Positions 15,063 to 24,730 of a stretch of DNA of 45,661 nucleotides are shown one piece after another (position 1 is the stretch's first letter; each line of letters opens with the position of its first letter). The notes below the pieces were generated by a model. It saw nothing but the letters and a program-made list of their open reading frames with translations, ran no database searches and was not told where the DNA came from. The position numbers were made by a program, and so were the translations under genes. This stretch comes from Bacilli bacterium (GTDB lineage Bacteria; Bacillota_I; Bacilli_A; RF39; UBA660): the NCBI GenBank assembly GCA_017634385.1, contig JAGBNN010000005.1, positions 1 to 45,661 on the forward strand. The letters are read 5' to 3'.

Positions 15063-15084
15063 AAAGGTTATACCTTTCTTTTTT
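15060..15084 (+). terminator. Terminator of the DUF6442-like/Xre unit
   Basis: AGAAAGGT and ACCTTTCT with a TAT loop, then T. The stop codon lies in the left arm. Confidence 0.9.
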
Positions 15085-15128
15085 GTTTATATATAGTGTA
15101 AAAGTATTGTAATTTAAGTTTATAATTA

Positions 15129-15157
15129 TTGAACAAAATTAATGCTTTTTATACAAT
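15129..15157 (+). promoter_or_regulatory. Sigma-A-like promoter of the YjbR-EVE gene
   Basis: TTGAAC (15129-15134), 17 bases, TACAAT (15152-15157). The 55 bases from there to the gene show no other signal. Confidence 0.55.
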
Positions 15158-15211
15158 ATAAATATAGAATAGTAAATAATAATAGACTTATTATAATTTG
15201 TGGTGATAATT

Positions 15212-16225
15212 ATGAAAATAGAAAACGAAATTTTTAAAAAATCAAATGTTAATTTTAATAAATTAGAAAGATATGGATTTAAAAAAGTAGAAGATAATTA
15301 TATATTCGAAAAAAATTTCTTACAAGACGATTTTAAAGCAATTATTAATATTAATAATGAAGGTATTGTAAGTGGTAAAGTAATAGATTTACAAGTTAAT
15401 GAGGAATATACAAATATAAGAACTGAAATGACTGGAGAATTTGTAAATAAAGTTAGAGATTCATATAAAAATATTTTAAAAGATATTAAGAAAAATTGTT
15501 TTGATACAAATTATTTTATTTTTGATCAATCAAATAGAATTAATAAATATATTAAGAAAAAATATAATAATGAACCTGAGTTCTTATGGGATAAATTTCC
15601 TGGTTATGCAATTTATAGAAATAATAATAATGATAAATGGTATGGAATAATAATGAATCTTGATTTATCAAAATTAGATAATGCCTCAGGAGAAGTAGAA
15701 ATCATAAATGTTAAATTAAATGAAAATGAAATTCAAAATTTATTAGGTGAAAAAGGATTTTATAAAGCATATCACATGAATAAAAAAGATTGGATATCAA
15801 TTATATTAAATGATACTCTAGAAGATGATATAATATTTACTTTAATAGATGAATCATATAATTTTATAGATGAACCAGAAGAATGGTTAATTCCAGCCAA
15901 TCCTAAATATTATGATGTTATTAATTGTTTTAATGATACTGATGAAATAATGTGGAAACAATCAAGTAATATTCATATTGGTGATATAGTTTATTTATAT
16001 GTAGCGGCACCATATTCAAAAATAATGTACAAGTGCAAAGTAACAGATATAAATATACCATATCAATATAAAGATAAAAATGTTTCAATGAGTCATGTTA
16101 TGAAGATAAAATTATTAAAAAATTTAAAAAAAGAAAATTATACTTTTGAATATTTAAATAAACATGGAATAAAAGCAATACGAGGTCCAAGAAAAATAAA
16201 TAAAGATAAAATATTAAACGAATAA
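15212..16225 (+). CDS. MmcQ/YjbR-like protein fused to an EVE/PUA-like domain
   Basis: 337 residues. The N-terminal 110 residues are not recognised but include a basic helical stretch. The middle (about 125-235) is an MmcQ/YjbR domain: FPGYAIYRN, WYGIIMNLDLSKL, VEIINVKLNENEIQNLL, KAYHMNKKDWISIIL, FTLIDESYNFI. The C-terminal part (about 228-325) looks like an EVE domain of the PUA superfamily: EEWLIPANPKYYDV, MWKQSSNIHIGDIVYLYVAA and YKCKVTDINIP. YjbR folds bind DNA in some members, and EVE domains read modified bases. A fused nucleic-acid sensor is inferred. The ATG at 15212 follows GGTGAT. Confidence 0.75.
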   Translation: MKIENEIFKKSNVNFNKLERYGFKKVEDNYIFEKNFLQDDFKAIININNEGIVSGKVIDLQVNEEYTNIRTEMTGEFVNKVRDSYKNILKDIKKNCFDTNYFIFDQSNRINKYIKKKYNNEPEFLWDKFPGYAIYRNNNNDKWYGIIMNLDLSKLDNASGEVEIINVKLNENEIQNLLGEKGFYKAYHMNKKDWISIILNDTLEDDIIFTLIDESYNFIDEPEEWLIPANPKYYDVINCFNDTDEIMWKQSSNIHIGDIVYLYVAAPYSKIMYKCKVTDINIPYQYKDKNVSMSHVMKIKLLKNLKKENYTFEYLNKHGIKAIRGPRKINKDKILNE

Positions 16226-16229
16226 AATA

Positions 16230-16238
16230 TGTTATAAT
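16230..16238 (+). promoter_or_regulatory. Extended -10 promoter of the flavodoxin gene
   Basis: TGTTATAAT, 20 bases before the start codon; no terminator lies between it and the preceding gene. Confidence 0.55.
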
Positions 16239-16258
16239 ATAAATAGGAGAATGATAAT

Positions 16259-16753
16259 ATGAAAGATAAAAAAAGTTTAATAATATATTTTAGTAGAGCA
16301 GATGAAAATTACGCTGTTGGATATGTTGATAAAGGAAATACTGAAATAGTTGCTGAATTTGTCAAAGATATAACTGGAGCAGATATGTTTAAAGTTGAGC
16401 CATTAGTGCCATATGCAAAAGATTATAAAACATGCATAGAAGAGGCAAAAGAAAGAATAGGAAATGCTCCTATAAAAGAAAAGATATCTGATATATCAAA
16501 TTATGAAGTTATTTATATAATGACTCCTATTTATTGGGGAACATATGCACCAGAAATGGAAACAGCTATTAAAGATTTAGACTTTACTAATAAAACTATA
16601 AGAGTTATCACAACACATGAAGGATCAGGAATAGCAAATGTTTTAAACGATGTAAAAAAAGTATGCAAAGGTGCAAACGTATTAGAAGATGCACTTGCAA
16701 TTAGAGGATCACAAGCAAAAGATTCTAAAGAAATAATAGAGTCTTGGGTATAG
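16259..16753 (+). CDS. Flavodoxin-like protein
   Basis: The 164-residue protein has the FMN phosphate loop of short-chain flavodoxins in widened form (SLIIYFSRADENYAVGYVDKG followed by NTEIVAEFV) and the isoalloxazine-contact segment TPIYWGTYAPEMETAI. This is the Flavodoxin_4-type build found in many Bacillota. It probably acts as an NAD(P)H:quinone- or flavin-linked reductase partner. The SD is AGGAGA. The following membrane protein starts 10 bases after its stop. Confidence 0.85.
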   Translation: MKDKKSLIIYFSRADENYAVGYVDKGNTEIVAEFVKDITGADMFKVEPLVPYAKDYKTCIEEAKERIGNAPIKEKISDISNYEVIYIMTPIYWGTYAPEMETAIKDLDFTNKTIRVITTHEGSGIANVLNDVKKVCKGANVLEDALAIRGSQAKDSKEIIESWV

Positions 16754-16763
16754 AGGTGAAAAT

Positions 16764-17636
16764 ATGAAAAAAATATTTGGCGAACTTGATATAACATGGA
16801 AAAAATTAATTTTATTTGCAGTAATAATAGCTATCTATACTGCAGTAATGGCATTAATACCTATAACACAAGATACATCTTTTAGAGATATATCAATTTA
16901 TATGGAATGGTGGATATTATTTGGAATAATAATTATTGCAAATAGTAAATCTCCAATAGATAGTGCACTAAAATGTTTTGTATTTTTTCTAATAAGTCAA
17001 CCACTTATATATTTAGTGCAAGTTCCTTTTAGTAGTATGGGATTTGGATTGTTCAAATATTATAAATATTGGTTTGGATGGACATTAGCAACTTTACCAA
17101 TGGGATTTATTGGATATTATATTAAGAAAAAGAATTGGCTAAGTGTATTAATATTACTTCCAATGCTTTATTTATTAACATATTTTGGACTTGGATATTT
17201 AAGTTCTGTAATGAATGATTTTCCACATCATTTATTATCATTTATATCATGCTTCTTAATAATAATTGCTATAGTATGGGGCTTATTTGATAAAACAAAA
17301 TTTAAAATAGCTTGTTTATCATTTGTAGTAATATTAATCGCATTATATTCATTTATAAGTTCGGGCATTACTAATTCAAAATATGAAACAGTTAGATCAT
17401 TAGATGACTTCAATATAGAATATGTAGGAAAAATAGAAGTATCCTTTTATAAAGGAGAAGCTCAAGGAAAAGTAGAATTAATTAAATCAACAGGTGATTA
17501 TCATACAATAAAATTAAGCGGATTAAAATCTGCTAAATATGAATTTAGTATTATAGATGAATCAAATAAAGAATATAATTTTGAATATTATTATAATAAT
17601 AAAGAAAAAGCAGTAGTCTTAAAATTAAAAAAATAG
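16764..17636 (+). CDS. Multi-pass membrane protein with C-terminal extracytoplasmic beta domain
   Basis: I do not recognise this 290-residue protein. About six hydrophobic helices fill residues 14-200 (for example LILFAVIIAIYTAVMALI and WWILFGIIIIA). The last 80 residues are polar and strand-rich (YVGKIEVSFYKGEAQGKVEL, TIKLSGLKSAKYEFSII). It is read from the flavodoxin transcript (10-base gap, SD AGAGGTG) and ends at a terminator. The pairing suggests a membrane redox function, but that is speculation. Confidence 0.75.
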   Translation: MKKIFGELDITWKKLILFAVIIAIYTAVMALIPITQDTSFRDISIYMEWWILFGIIIIANSKSPIDSALKCFVFFLISQPLIYLVQVPFSSMGFGLFKYYKYWFGWTLATLPMGFIGYYIKKKNWLSVLILLPMLYLLTYFGLGYLSSVMNDFPHHLLSFISCFLIIIAIVWGLFDKTKFKIACLSFVVILIALYSFISSGITNSKYETVRSLDDFNIEYVGKIEVSFYKGEAQGKVELIKSTGDYHTIKLSGLKSAKYEFSIIDESNKEYNFEYYYNNKEKAVVLKLKK

Positions 17637-17657
17637 AGGAACGAAAGTTCTTTTTTT
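17636..17657 (+). terminator. Terminator after the membrane protein
   Basis: GGAAC and GTTCT form a hairpin with a GAAA tetraloop, followed by seven T that run into the next promoter. Confidence 0.85.
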
Positions 17658-17658
17658 A

Positions 17659-17667
17659 TGATATAAT
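17659..17667 (+). promoter_or_regulatory. Extended -10 promoter of queH
   Basis: TGATATAAT, one base after the terminator T-tract. Confidence 0.65.
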
Positions 17668-17691
17668 ACTTGCAGAAAAGAAGTGAGAAAT

Positions 17692-18261
17692 ATGAAACTT
17701 TTAATGCATGCATGCTGCGCACCATGTTCAGTTTACTGCGTAGATTCTCTTAGAAAAGAAGGAATTGAACCAACAATGTTTTGGTATAATCCAAATATTC
17801 ATCCATACATGGAATATAGAAATAGAAGAGAAGCATTAGTAGAATATTCTAAAATGATGAATCTAGAATGTGTATTTGATGATGAATATGGACTTGATGA
17901 ATTTTGTAAAAATACTATAGACAAATTAAATACAAGATGCCAAGATTATTGTTATCCTGTAAGACTTAGAAAGGCATTTGAATATGCTAAAGAAAATGGA
18001 TATGATGCAGTTACATCAACACTTTTATATAGCATTTATCAAAAACATGATATCATAAAAAAACAAATGGAAGAATTATCTAAAGAATTTGAAATAGAAT
18101 TTTTATATAGAGATTTTAGAGAAGGTTGGAGATATGGCCAAGATAAAGCAAGAGAACTTGGACTATATATGCAAAAATACTGTGGATGTGTTTTCTCTGA
18201 AGAAGATAGATATAAAGATAAAATAGAAAAAGATAAAAAAAGGTTTGGAATTATTGAATAA
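17692..18261 (+). CDS. queH: Epoxyqueuosine reductase QueH
   Basis: The 189-residue enzyme does the last step of queuosine synthesis in tRNA, reducing epoxyqueuosine; QueH replaces the unrelated cobalamin enzyme QueG. It is the DUF208 family: N-terminal MHACCAPCSVYC (Cys8, Cys9, Cys12), then YNPNIHPYMEYRNR, TRCQDYCYPVRL, STLLYSIYQKHD, FREGWRYGQDKARELGLYMQ and YCGCVFS. The cysteines hold an Fe-S cluster and a second metal. The start is the ATG at 17692; the GTG at 17683 is in the SD. No other queuosine genes are near, so the cell may salvage the precursor. Confidence 0.95.
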   Translation: MKLLMHACCAPCSVYCVDSLRKEGIEPTMFWYNPNIHPYMEYRNRREALVEYSKMMNLECVFDDEYGLDEFCKNTIDKLNTRCQDYCYPVRLRKAFEYAKENGYDAVTSTLLYSIYQKHDIIKKQMEELSKEFEIEFLYRDFREGWRYGQDKARELGLYMQKYCGCVFSEEDRYKDKIEKDKKRFGIIE

Positions 18262-18273
18262 TTTTGATATAAT
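18245..18273 (+). promoter_or_regulatory. Promoter of the purA leader
   Basis: TTGGAA (18245-18250, inside queH), 17 bases, TATAAT (18268-18273) with an upstream TG. The predicted start is close to 18280, about 130 bases before purA. Confidence 0.65.
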
Positions 18274-18291
18274 TATTTCGGGAGAATAAAT

Positions 18292-18372
18292 ATGACAGTA
18301 AGAAATAACAAAAATTTATCTTTATCTGTTAAGTTAAATTTAACTTATTGTTTTGTTATACCAACAAAGTAG
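18292..18372 (+). CDS. Possible 26-codon leader peptide upstream of purA
   Basis: ATG to TAG encodes MTVRNNKNLSLSVKLNLTYC followed by FVIPTK. SD GGGAG lies seven bases upstream, right behind a good promoter. The frame ends inside the left arm of a terminator hairpin that precedes purA. This is the layout of a transcription attenuator, though no run of one regulatory codon stands out. It resembles no known protein and may only be chance coding in a structured leader. Confidence 0.35.
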   Translation: MTVRNNKNLSLSVKLNLTYCFVIPTK

Positions 18373-18394
18373 AAGGGAATCTTTCTACTTTTTT
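18306..18394 (+). promoter_or_regulatory. Structured purA leader with attenuator-like terminator
   Basis: The leader contains an outer stem TAACAAAA (18306-18313) with TTTTGTTA (18351-18358), a 16-base palindrome AAGTTAAATTTAACTT (18331-18346) inside it, and then a terminator AAAGTAGAA/TTCTACTTT (18366-18391) with T-run, 17 bases before the purA start codon. It lacks the conserved core of the guanine/adenine riboswitch. What it senses is unknown. Confidence 0.5.
18366..18394 (+). terminator. Terminator hairpin just before purA
   Basis: Nine-base-pair stem AAAGTAGAA/TTCTACTTT with loop GGGAATCT and a T-run. It would stop transcription ahead of purA unless relieved; no promoter of the extended -10 type lies between it and purA. 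Confidence 0.75.
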
Positions 18395-18396
18395 AA

Positions 18397-19670
<1,274 letters not shown>

Positions 19671-19671
<1 letters not shown>

Positions 19672-19695
19672 AAGAGCAAAAAATTGCTCTTTTTT
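19671..19695 (+). terminator. Terminator of purA
   Basis: AAAGAGCA and TGCTCTTT around an A-rich loop, followed by T. Confidence 0.9.
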
Positions 19696-19743
19696 TAGTG
19701 GAATTAAATATTTTATAGAGAATAATCTATTGGAGGCGAAAAA

Positions 19744-21426
19744 ATGAAAAAAATATTTTTAGTAGTATTTCTAGTAGTATTATTTAGCATTACCAAAGTA
19801 CATGCTTTAGAAAATGATTCTACTTTAACAGTAGAATATCCAGATAAGATATATTCTTATAGGTATAGAGGAGGTGTACTTAGATCTTATGGTAAATTAC
19901 CTAGAAGATATCAAAATGGAATGCTTGTATATTGTATTGAATCAGATAGAGTAATAAATGCAAATATATATAATTCTACTGATAATTGGTCTATAACAGG
20001 TTATTCTGAAGATGTAAAAAAACAAATGGAATTAATATCTTATTATGGATATGGATATCCAGGACATGATTCTATAAAATATTATATGGCAACACAAGAA
20101 TTAATATGGTCTTTTACAGATGATTATATTAAATGGGTAGATGAATATTCTACAGATGGTAGTAAAGGTAATATCATAAATATAGATAATGAGAAAAGCG
20201 AAATAATGAACTTAGTAAGAAATCATAGTATACTTCCATCATTTTCTAATCAAAGTTATAATGGATATTTCAAAGATGAATTAACTTTAACAGATTCAAA
20301 TAATATAATAAATAATTATGATATAAATACTAATTTAAAATATGAAATAAATGGTTCTAATATAAAGTTTTATTTAGACAAATTTGGAAATAATAAAGTA
20401 ATATTCACAAGAAAGAAAAACTTAAATAGAAATACAATAGTATATTATTATAATGGTGATAGCCAAATGATGGCTCTATTTGGTTTAAGCGATGTATCTA
20501 CAAATATAAATATATATGTAGATAAAGTAAAAGTAAGAATAAATAAAAAAGATATAAATACAAAAGAAATAATAAAAAAAGCAAATACAATATTTAATAT
20601 AAATAATGAAGAATATAAAACTAATAAAGATGGATATGTAGATTTAGAACTTACAAAAGGAGAATATGAAATAAAGGAGACAAAAGCTCCAAAAGGATAT
20701 GTACTTAATAAAGAAAGTAAAAAAGTAATAATAAATGATGATATAGAATTAATAAATGATAAATTTAATATAGATATATTTAATGAAAAACCAAAAGGAA
20801 AAATAAAAATAGAAAAATTAGATGAAGAAGATAAATTATTAAGTGGAGTAGAAATAGGCTTATATGATAAAAATCATAATAAAATATCATCATTAATAAC
20901 AAATGGAAATGATTATTTTGATAATTTGGAACTTGGAACTTATTATATAAAAGAATTAGATACTTTAAATGGATATAAATTAGATAATAAAGAATATAAA
21001 ATAGATTTAAAATATAAAGATGATAAAACTTATACTGTGGAAGAAACTATAAAATTAATAAATAAAAAAATTAAATGTGATATAGTTTATATTTCAAATG
21101 AAAGTTTAAAAGGAATAGAAATAGAAGTTTATAATGAAGAAAATAAACTAGTATTCAAAGGAATAACTAATAAAAATGGAAAAGTAACAATAAGTAATTT
21201 ACCATATGGAAAATATTATATAAAACAAATAAAAGTACCAAAAGGATATATATTAAATGAAGAAGAATATATATTTTATGTTAATGATAGTACATGCTTA
21301 AGTAGCATAAATATACATAATGAAAAAACTGTAATGCCAATAACAAGTACATCAATTAATAAATGTATATTATTATCATCTATATTATTCATATTAGGAA
21401 TTAGAAATGTTAAAAAAAGTAATTAG
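19744..21426 (+). CDS. Surface adhesin: thioester domain plus three CnaB/SpaA-like domains, sortase-anchored
   Basis: 560 residues. A signal peptide ends near VHA-LEN. The thioester domain (about 45-165) has VYCIESDRV (Cys64) and the TQELIW motif (Gln118), which in this family form an internal Cys-Gln thioester that bonds covalently to host surfaces. After a linker come three SpaA-type beta domains (about 260-345, 350-440, 440-525). The first two keep a candidate isopeptide Lys and Glu (RINKKD/IKETKAP; IKIEKLD/IKELDT); the third appears to lack both. The end is MPITS (531-535), a hydrophobic helix and a basic tail: a variant LPxTG sorting signal. SD GGAGG. The sortase gene overlaps its end. 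Confidence 0.88.
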   Translation: MKKIFLVVFLVVLFSITKVHALENDSTLTVEYPDKIYSYRYRGGVLRSYGKLPRRYQNGMLVYCIESDRVINANIYNSTDNWSITGYSEDVKKQMELISYYGYGYPGHDSIKYYMATQELIWSFTDDYIKWVDEYSTDGSKGNIINIDNEKSEIMNLVRNHSILPSFSNQSYNGYFKDELTLTDSNNIINNYDINTNLKYEINGSNIKFYLDKFGNNKVIFTRKKNLNRNTIVYYYNGDSQMMALFGLSDVSTNINIYVDKVKVRINKKDINTKEIIKKANTIFNINNEEYKTNKDGYVDLELTKGEYEIKETKAPKGYVLNKESKKVIINDDIELINDKFNIDIFNEKPKGKIKIEKLDEEDKLLSGVEIGLYDKNHNKISSLITNGNDYFDNLELGTYYIKELDTLNGYKLDNKEYKIDLKYKDDKTYTVEETIKLINKKIKCDIVYISNESLKGIEIEVYNEENKLVFKGITNKNGKVTISNLPYGKYYIKQIKVPKGYILNEEEYIFYVNDSTCLSSINIHNEKTVMPITSTSINKCILLSSILFILGIRNVKKSN

Positions 21427-21922
21427 TATAATAATGATATTTTTATCAATTATTATACTTTTTTATAATCATAAAGAAATAAAAGATAATCAAGATAATA
21501 TAGATGAAATAATCGATAATAAATTAACAAGTAATTATGATGGATATATATCTTTTAAAAATAATAAATTATTAATAAAAATTGGAACCTATAATGACGT
21601 ATTAAATAAAAATTTAGTACTTATGATAAGTAATAAAGATATTATAAATAAAGAATATGGAAATATAATACTCGCAGGACATAATAATAAATACGTATTT
21701 AATAATTTATATAAATTAAATATTAACGATGAAATAATAATAAGTGATTTTAAAAATAAATATAAATTTATAGTAGAAGAAAAGAAATATGTAAATATAA
21801 AAGATAAATCTATTTTAGATAATATATACAATGATAAAATACTTACCTTAATAACATGTACAAATAATAATCAAATAAGATATGTAGTAATAGGAAAACT
21901 TAAATCACACAATTTCACATAA
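21407..21922 (+). CDS. Sortase, dedicated to the preceding adhesin
   Basis: The 171-residue membrane-anchored transpeptidase has an N-terminal membrane helix (ISIIMIFLSIIILFY) and a sortase fold with the catalytic residues His92 (ILAGHNN), Cys151 (TLITCTN) and Arg158 (QIRYVV). The short C-to-R spacing and small size fit class D- or B-like clostridial sortases; the exact class is not assigned. It starts 20 bases inside the adhesin gene, so the two are co-translated, which points to MPITS-type substrate recognition. Confidence 0.88.
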   Translation: MLKKVISIIMIFLSIIILFYNHKEIKDNQDNIDEIIDNKLTSNYDGYISFKNNKLLIKIGTYNDVLNKNLVLMISNKDIINKEYGNIILAGHNNKYVFNNLYKLNINDEIIISDFKNKYKFIVEEKKYVNIKDKSILDNIYNDKILTLITCTNNNQIRYVVIGKLKSHNFT

Positions 21923-22023
21923 TTAGAATATTTTTCTTACATAAAATTATATTATCATTAAATTACAAAGAAAAAATAACAATCACTTAAGGAGGTGGTG
22001 TTATAGAAAAGAAGAGATAATAA

Positions 22024-22032
22024 TGATATAAT
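22024..22032 (+). promoter_or_regulatory. Extended -10 promoter of the two-component operon
   Basis: TGATATAAT, 18 bases before the response-regulator start codon. Confidence 0.6.
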
Positions 22033-22050
22033 ATAAATGAGGTGAAATCT

Positions 22051-22713
22051 ATGTATAAAATTGGTTTAGTAGAAGATGAAAAAGATCTAAATAAATTATT
22101 AACAAGTTATTTAGAAAAAGAAGATTATGAAGTAGTATCTTTTACTAAAGGAGAAGATGCACTTTCATTTATAGATAATGAAGACGAAATACAACTATGG
22201 ATACTCGATATAATGCTAGAAGATGATGTCACAGGATATGACATTATAAAAAAAATAAAAGAGAAGAATGAAGAAACACCAGTTATATTTTCATCAGCTA
22301 GAGATGAATCTATAGATAAAATTATGGGCTTAGAACTAGGTTGTGATGATTATATAGCTAAACCATATTCTCCAAAAGAACTAGTACTTCGAGTTAAAAA
22401 TATATTAAAAAGAGTTTATAGTAAAGACTTTCATAAAATAAAATATAATAACTACGAAATCAACACTGAAGAAAGAACAATATATAATGGTGATAAAAAA
22501 ATAACTTTAACAACATTAGAATTTGAATTATTATTATATTTATTAAATAACAAGAATAAACCAGTAACAAGAGAAATGATATTAAATGAGGTATGGGATA
22601 CAGAATATTTTGGTAGTGATAGAGTTGTTGATGATTCAATTAGAAGAATTAGAAAAAAAATGCCAGATCTTAATATAAATACAGTATATGGATTTGGATA
22701 TAGGTTATCATGA
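22051..22713 (+). CDS. OmpR/PhoB-family response regulator
   Basis: The 220-residue DNA-binding regulator has a receiver domain (1-115) with the acidic pocket VEDEKD, phospho-acceptor Asp53 (LDIML), the Ser of FSSARDE and the Lys of AKPYSPKEL. The winged-helix effector domain follows (about 125-220; TTLEFELLLYLLNNKNKPVT, then VWDTEYFGSDRVVDDSIRRI). ATG at 22051 is chosen; the GTG at 22042 is in the SD. Its TGA stop overlaps the ATG of the histidine kinase gene (ATGA). Targets unknown. Confidence 0.95.
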   Translation: MYKIGLVEDEKDLNKLLTSYLEKEDYEVVSFTKGEDALSFIDNEDEIQLWILDIMLEDDVTGYDIIKKIKEKNEETPVIFSSARDESIDKIMGLELGCDDYIAKPYSPKELVLRVKNILKRVYSKDFHKIKYNNYEINTEERTIYNGDKKITLTTLEFELLLYLLNNKNKPVTREMILNEVWDTEYFGSDRVVDDSIRRIRKKMPDLNINTVYGFGYRLS

Positions 22714-23984
22714 GAGAATTTAAACTAAATTTATCTAAACAACTCATAATAATTACTCTACTTTCACTATTTATAATGATTGTATCAATGAGTTTAATAC
22801 TCCCTAAGGCATTAGAGCCATTTTTTGAACAAACAGTTTATAGTTATTTACAAAAACCATTAGATATGTTTGGAAGAGATACACTTGAAGTAAAGAATGA
22901 TGATATAGCATATATAATTTCTAGTAAAGATGGAAATACATATATAAGTTCTGATTATAAAAAAATATTAAATATAAGTGATTATTCAAAAATAATAAAA
23001 AATATTAAAGAAAATCAAGGATCATTTACATATAAAACTAAAAAATATTATTATCTAAAAAAATTTGAAAAAGATAATGAAATAATTGCAATTACTACTG
23101 ATAATTACATAAGAACTTTAAGAAGAGATTATATGGGAATAGTAATTCCTATAGTAGTAATAACTTTCGCAATAATACTAGTACTCTTAGTATTATGGTC
23201 TAAATATATTGTAGATAGACTAGAAAGATTAAAATTAAAAGTAGACAATATGAATAATCCAAATATTAATATATCTAAATATAAATATGAATTAGATGAT
23301 GAAATTAAGTTATTAGATGAAACTATTGATGATATGAAAGAATTAATTCTTTCACAAGATAGATACAAAAGTGAAATGTATCAAAATATATCACATGATT
23401 TTAAAACACCTATTACAGTAATTAAATCTTATATTGAAGCTTACAATGATGGTATAGAACCCTATGATACCGTTATAGATGTAAGTGATAAGCAAATAAA
23501 AAAATTAGAAAAACAAGTAAAAACCCTATTAGAATTAAATAAAATTACATATTTACAAAACTCCTATAAAAACGATAAAAAAATAAAAATCTATGATCTT
23601 ATAAATGAGATAGTAGATAAATTTAAAATAATTAATAATAATTTAAAATATGAAATCAAATGTGATAAGAAAAATATTATGTATAACGGAACAGATGAAA
23701 TCTGGGAATCAATAGTAAATAATATCTTAAGTAATGCAATCAGATATGCTAAAAAGAAAATAGTAATAACTATTAAAGATGATAAAATAGTATTCTTTGA
23801 TGATGGTGAAGCGATAGATAAAGAAATCTTAAATCACATGTTTGAACCATACAAGAAAGGTAAAAAAGGTGAAAACGGAATTGGACTATCAATTGTTAAG
23901 GGCAACTGCAATTTGATAGGTTACAATGTTATGGCAAAAAACAAAAGAGATGGTGTTGAATTTATAATTAATAAAAGGAATTAA
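22710..23984 (+). CDS. Sensor histidine kinase
   Basis: 424-residue membrane kinase paired with the preceding regulator. Two membrane helices (about 11-32 and 143-165) bracket an extracytoplasmic sensor of about 110 residues. The dimerisation/phospho-acceptor helix holds His229 (NISHDFKTPITVIKSYIEAY); the ATPase domain shows NILSNAIRYA (N box), FFDDGEAID (G1), FEPYKKGKKGENGIGLSIVK (F and G2). This is the IIIA/VanS-like class. The signal cannot be predicted. Neighbouring targets could include the adhesin-sortase pair just upstream, but no operator was identified. Confidence 0.94.
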   Translation: MREFKLNLSKQLIIITLLSLFIMIVSMSLILPKALEPFFEQTVYSYLQKPLDMFGRDTLEVKNDDIAYIISSKDGNTYISSDYKKILNISDYSKIIKNIKENQGSFTYKTKKYYYLKKFEKDNEIIAITTDNYIRTLRRDYMGIVIPIVVITFAIILVLLVLWSKYIVDRLERLKLKVDNMNNPNINISKYKYELDDEIKLLDETIDDMKELILSQDRYKSEMYQNISHDFKTPITVIKSYIEAYNDGIEPYDTVIDVSDKQIKKLEKQVKTLLELNKITYLQNSYKNDKKIKIYDLINEIVDKFKIINNNLKYEIKCDKKNIMYNGTDEIWESIVNNILSNAIRYAKKKIVITIKDDKIVFFDDGEAIDKEILNHMFEPYKKGKKGENGIGLSIVKGNCNLIGYNVMAKNKRDGVEFIINKRN

Positions 23985-23999
23985 AAATTCCTTTTTTTT
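23974..23999 (+). terminator. Terminator of the two-component operon
   Basis: AAAGGAATT and AATTCCTTT around AAA, with a long T-run. The kinase stop codon lies in the hairpin. Confidence 0.9.
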
Positions 24000-24000
24000 A

Positions 24001-24009
24001 TGATATAAT
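24001..24009 (+). promoter_or_regulatory. Extended -10 promoter of the zinc-ribbon gene
   Basis: TGATATAAT directly behind the terminator T-tract. Confidence 0.65.
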
Positions 24010-24030
24010 AAGTCAAAAGGAAGTGTTTAT

Positions 24031-24729
24031 ATGTATTGTGAAAAGTGTGGTACAAAGAATAATATGAATGATGAATTTTGCTCAAATTGTGGTGCAAGTT
24101 TTAGAAATACGACTGACGATGAAAAAAAAGAAGTGACAAAAATAGATACAAAAAATGGTGCTCTTATAATACCAATTGTAGCAGTTCTTGTGGCAATTAT
24201 ATGGCCAGTAGGATTCGTATTATCAATAATTTCTACAATAAAATATAATAAATTAAGAAGAGAAGAAAAATATAAGAATAGTGCAATTACTATGCTTAAT
24301 ATAATAGCCTTTTTTATAAGCGGATTTTCATTTTTCTTTACAATAATCTTTGTTTCTGTATTTGTATTTGCATTTTCATTAACATCAAAAGAAGATGATA
24401 AAATATTTGGTGATTATACATGCTATATATCTAAATATTCACAAATACCTGTTGTTTCAGCAACATTTAAAGATAAAACTTTTTCTTGGGCAAAATATGG
24501 TGATGAAGAAGATAATGTTTTAATGGGTAAATACATTACTAATAAAAGAGAAATAAAAAATGATACTATGACATATGTATTAAAATTGACACCAAATTAT
24601 TATGAAGCAGATAATAAAGTAAAACTTAATAAACATTATACTGTTACTATAATATCAAACGGAAATGATAAGGCAAATATTTCTTTTGAAAATGGATCAA
24701 CATACTATTGTGATAAAATAGGAGATTAA
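24031..24729 (+). CDS. Zinc-ribbon membrane protein
   Basis: 232 residues. An N-terminal zinc ribbon (CEKCGTKNNMNDEFCSNCG, four Cys) is followed by two hydrophobic helices (about 45-68 and 88-117) of a DUF4190-like pair, then a soluble C-terminal region of about 110 residues with strand character (GDYTCYISKYSQIPVVSATF). The first ribbon-helix part occurs in many Bacillota proteins of unknown role. dus starts one base after its stop, so the two are co-transcribed. Confidence 0.85.
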   Translation: MYCEKCGTKNNMNDEFCSNCGASFRNTTDDEKKEVTKIDTKNGALIIPIVAVLVAIIWPVGFVLSIISTIKYNKLRREEKYKNSAITMLNIIAFFISGFSFFFTIIFVSVFVFAFSLTSKEDDKIFGDYTCYISKYSQIPVVSATFKDKTFSWAKYGDEEDNVLMGKYITNKREIKNDTMTYVLKLTPNYYEADNKVKLNKHYTVTIISNGNDKANISFENGSTYYCDKIGD

Positions 24730-24730
24730 T

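Noticed and set aside
21989..22006. Perfect-looking SD (AAGGAGG) followed by GTG
   Set aside because: The frame is GTG-TTA-TAG and ends after two codons. It may be a relic or chance; no product is supported.
22711..22713. TGA read as tryptophan (Mollicutes code)
   Set aside because: Here TGA ends the response regulator at an ATGA overlap with the kinase gene, and TGG is used for Trp throughout.
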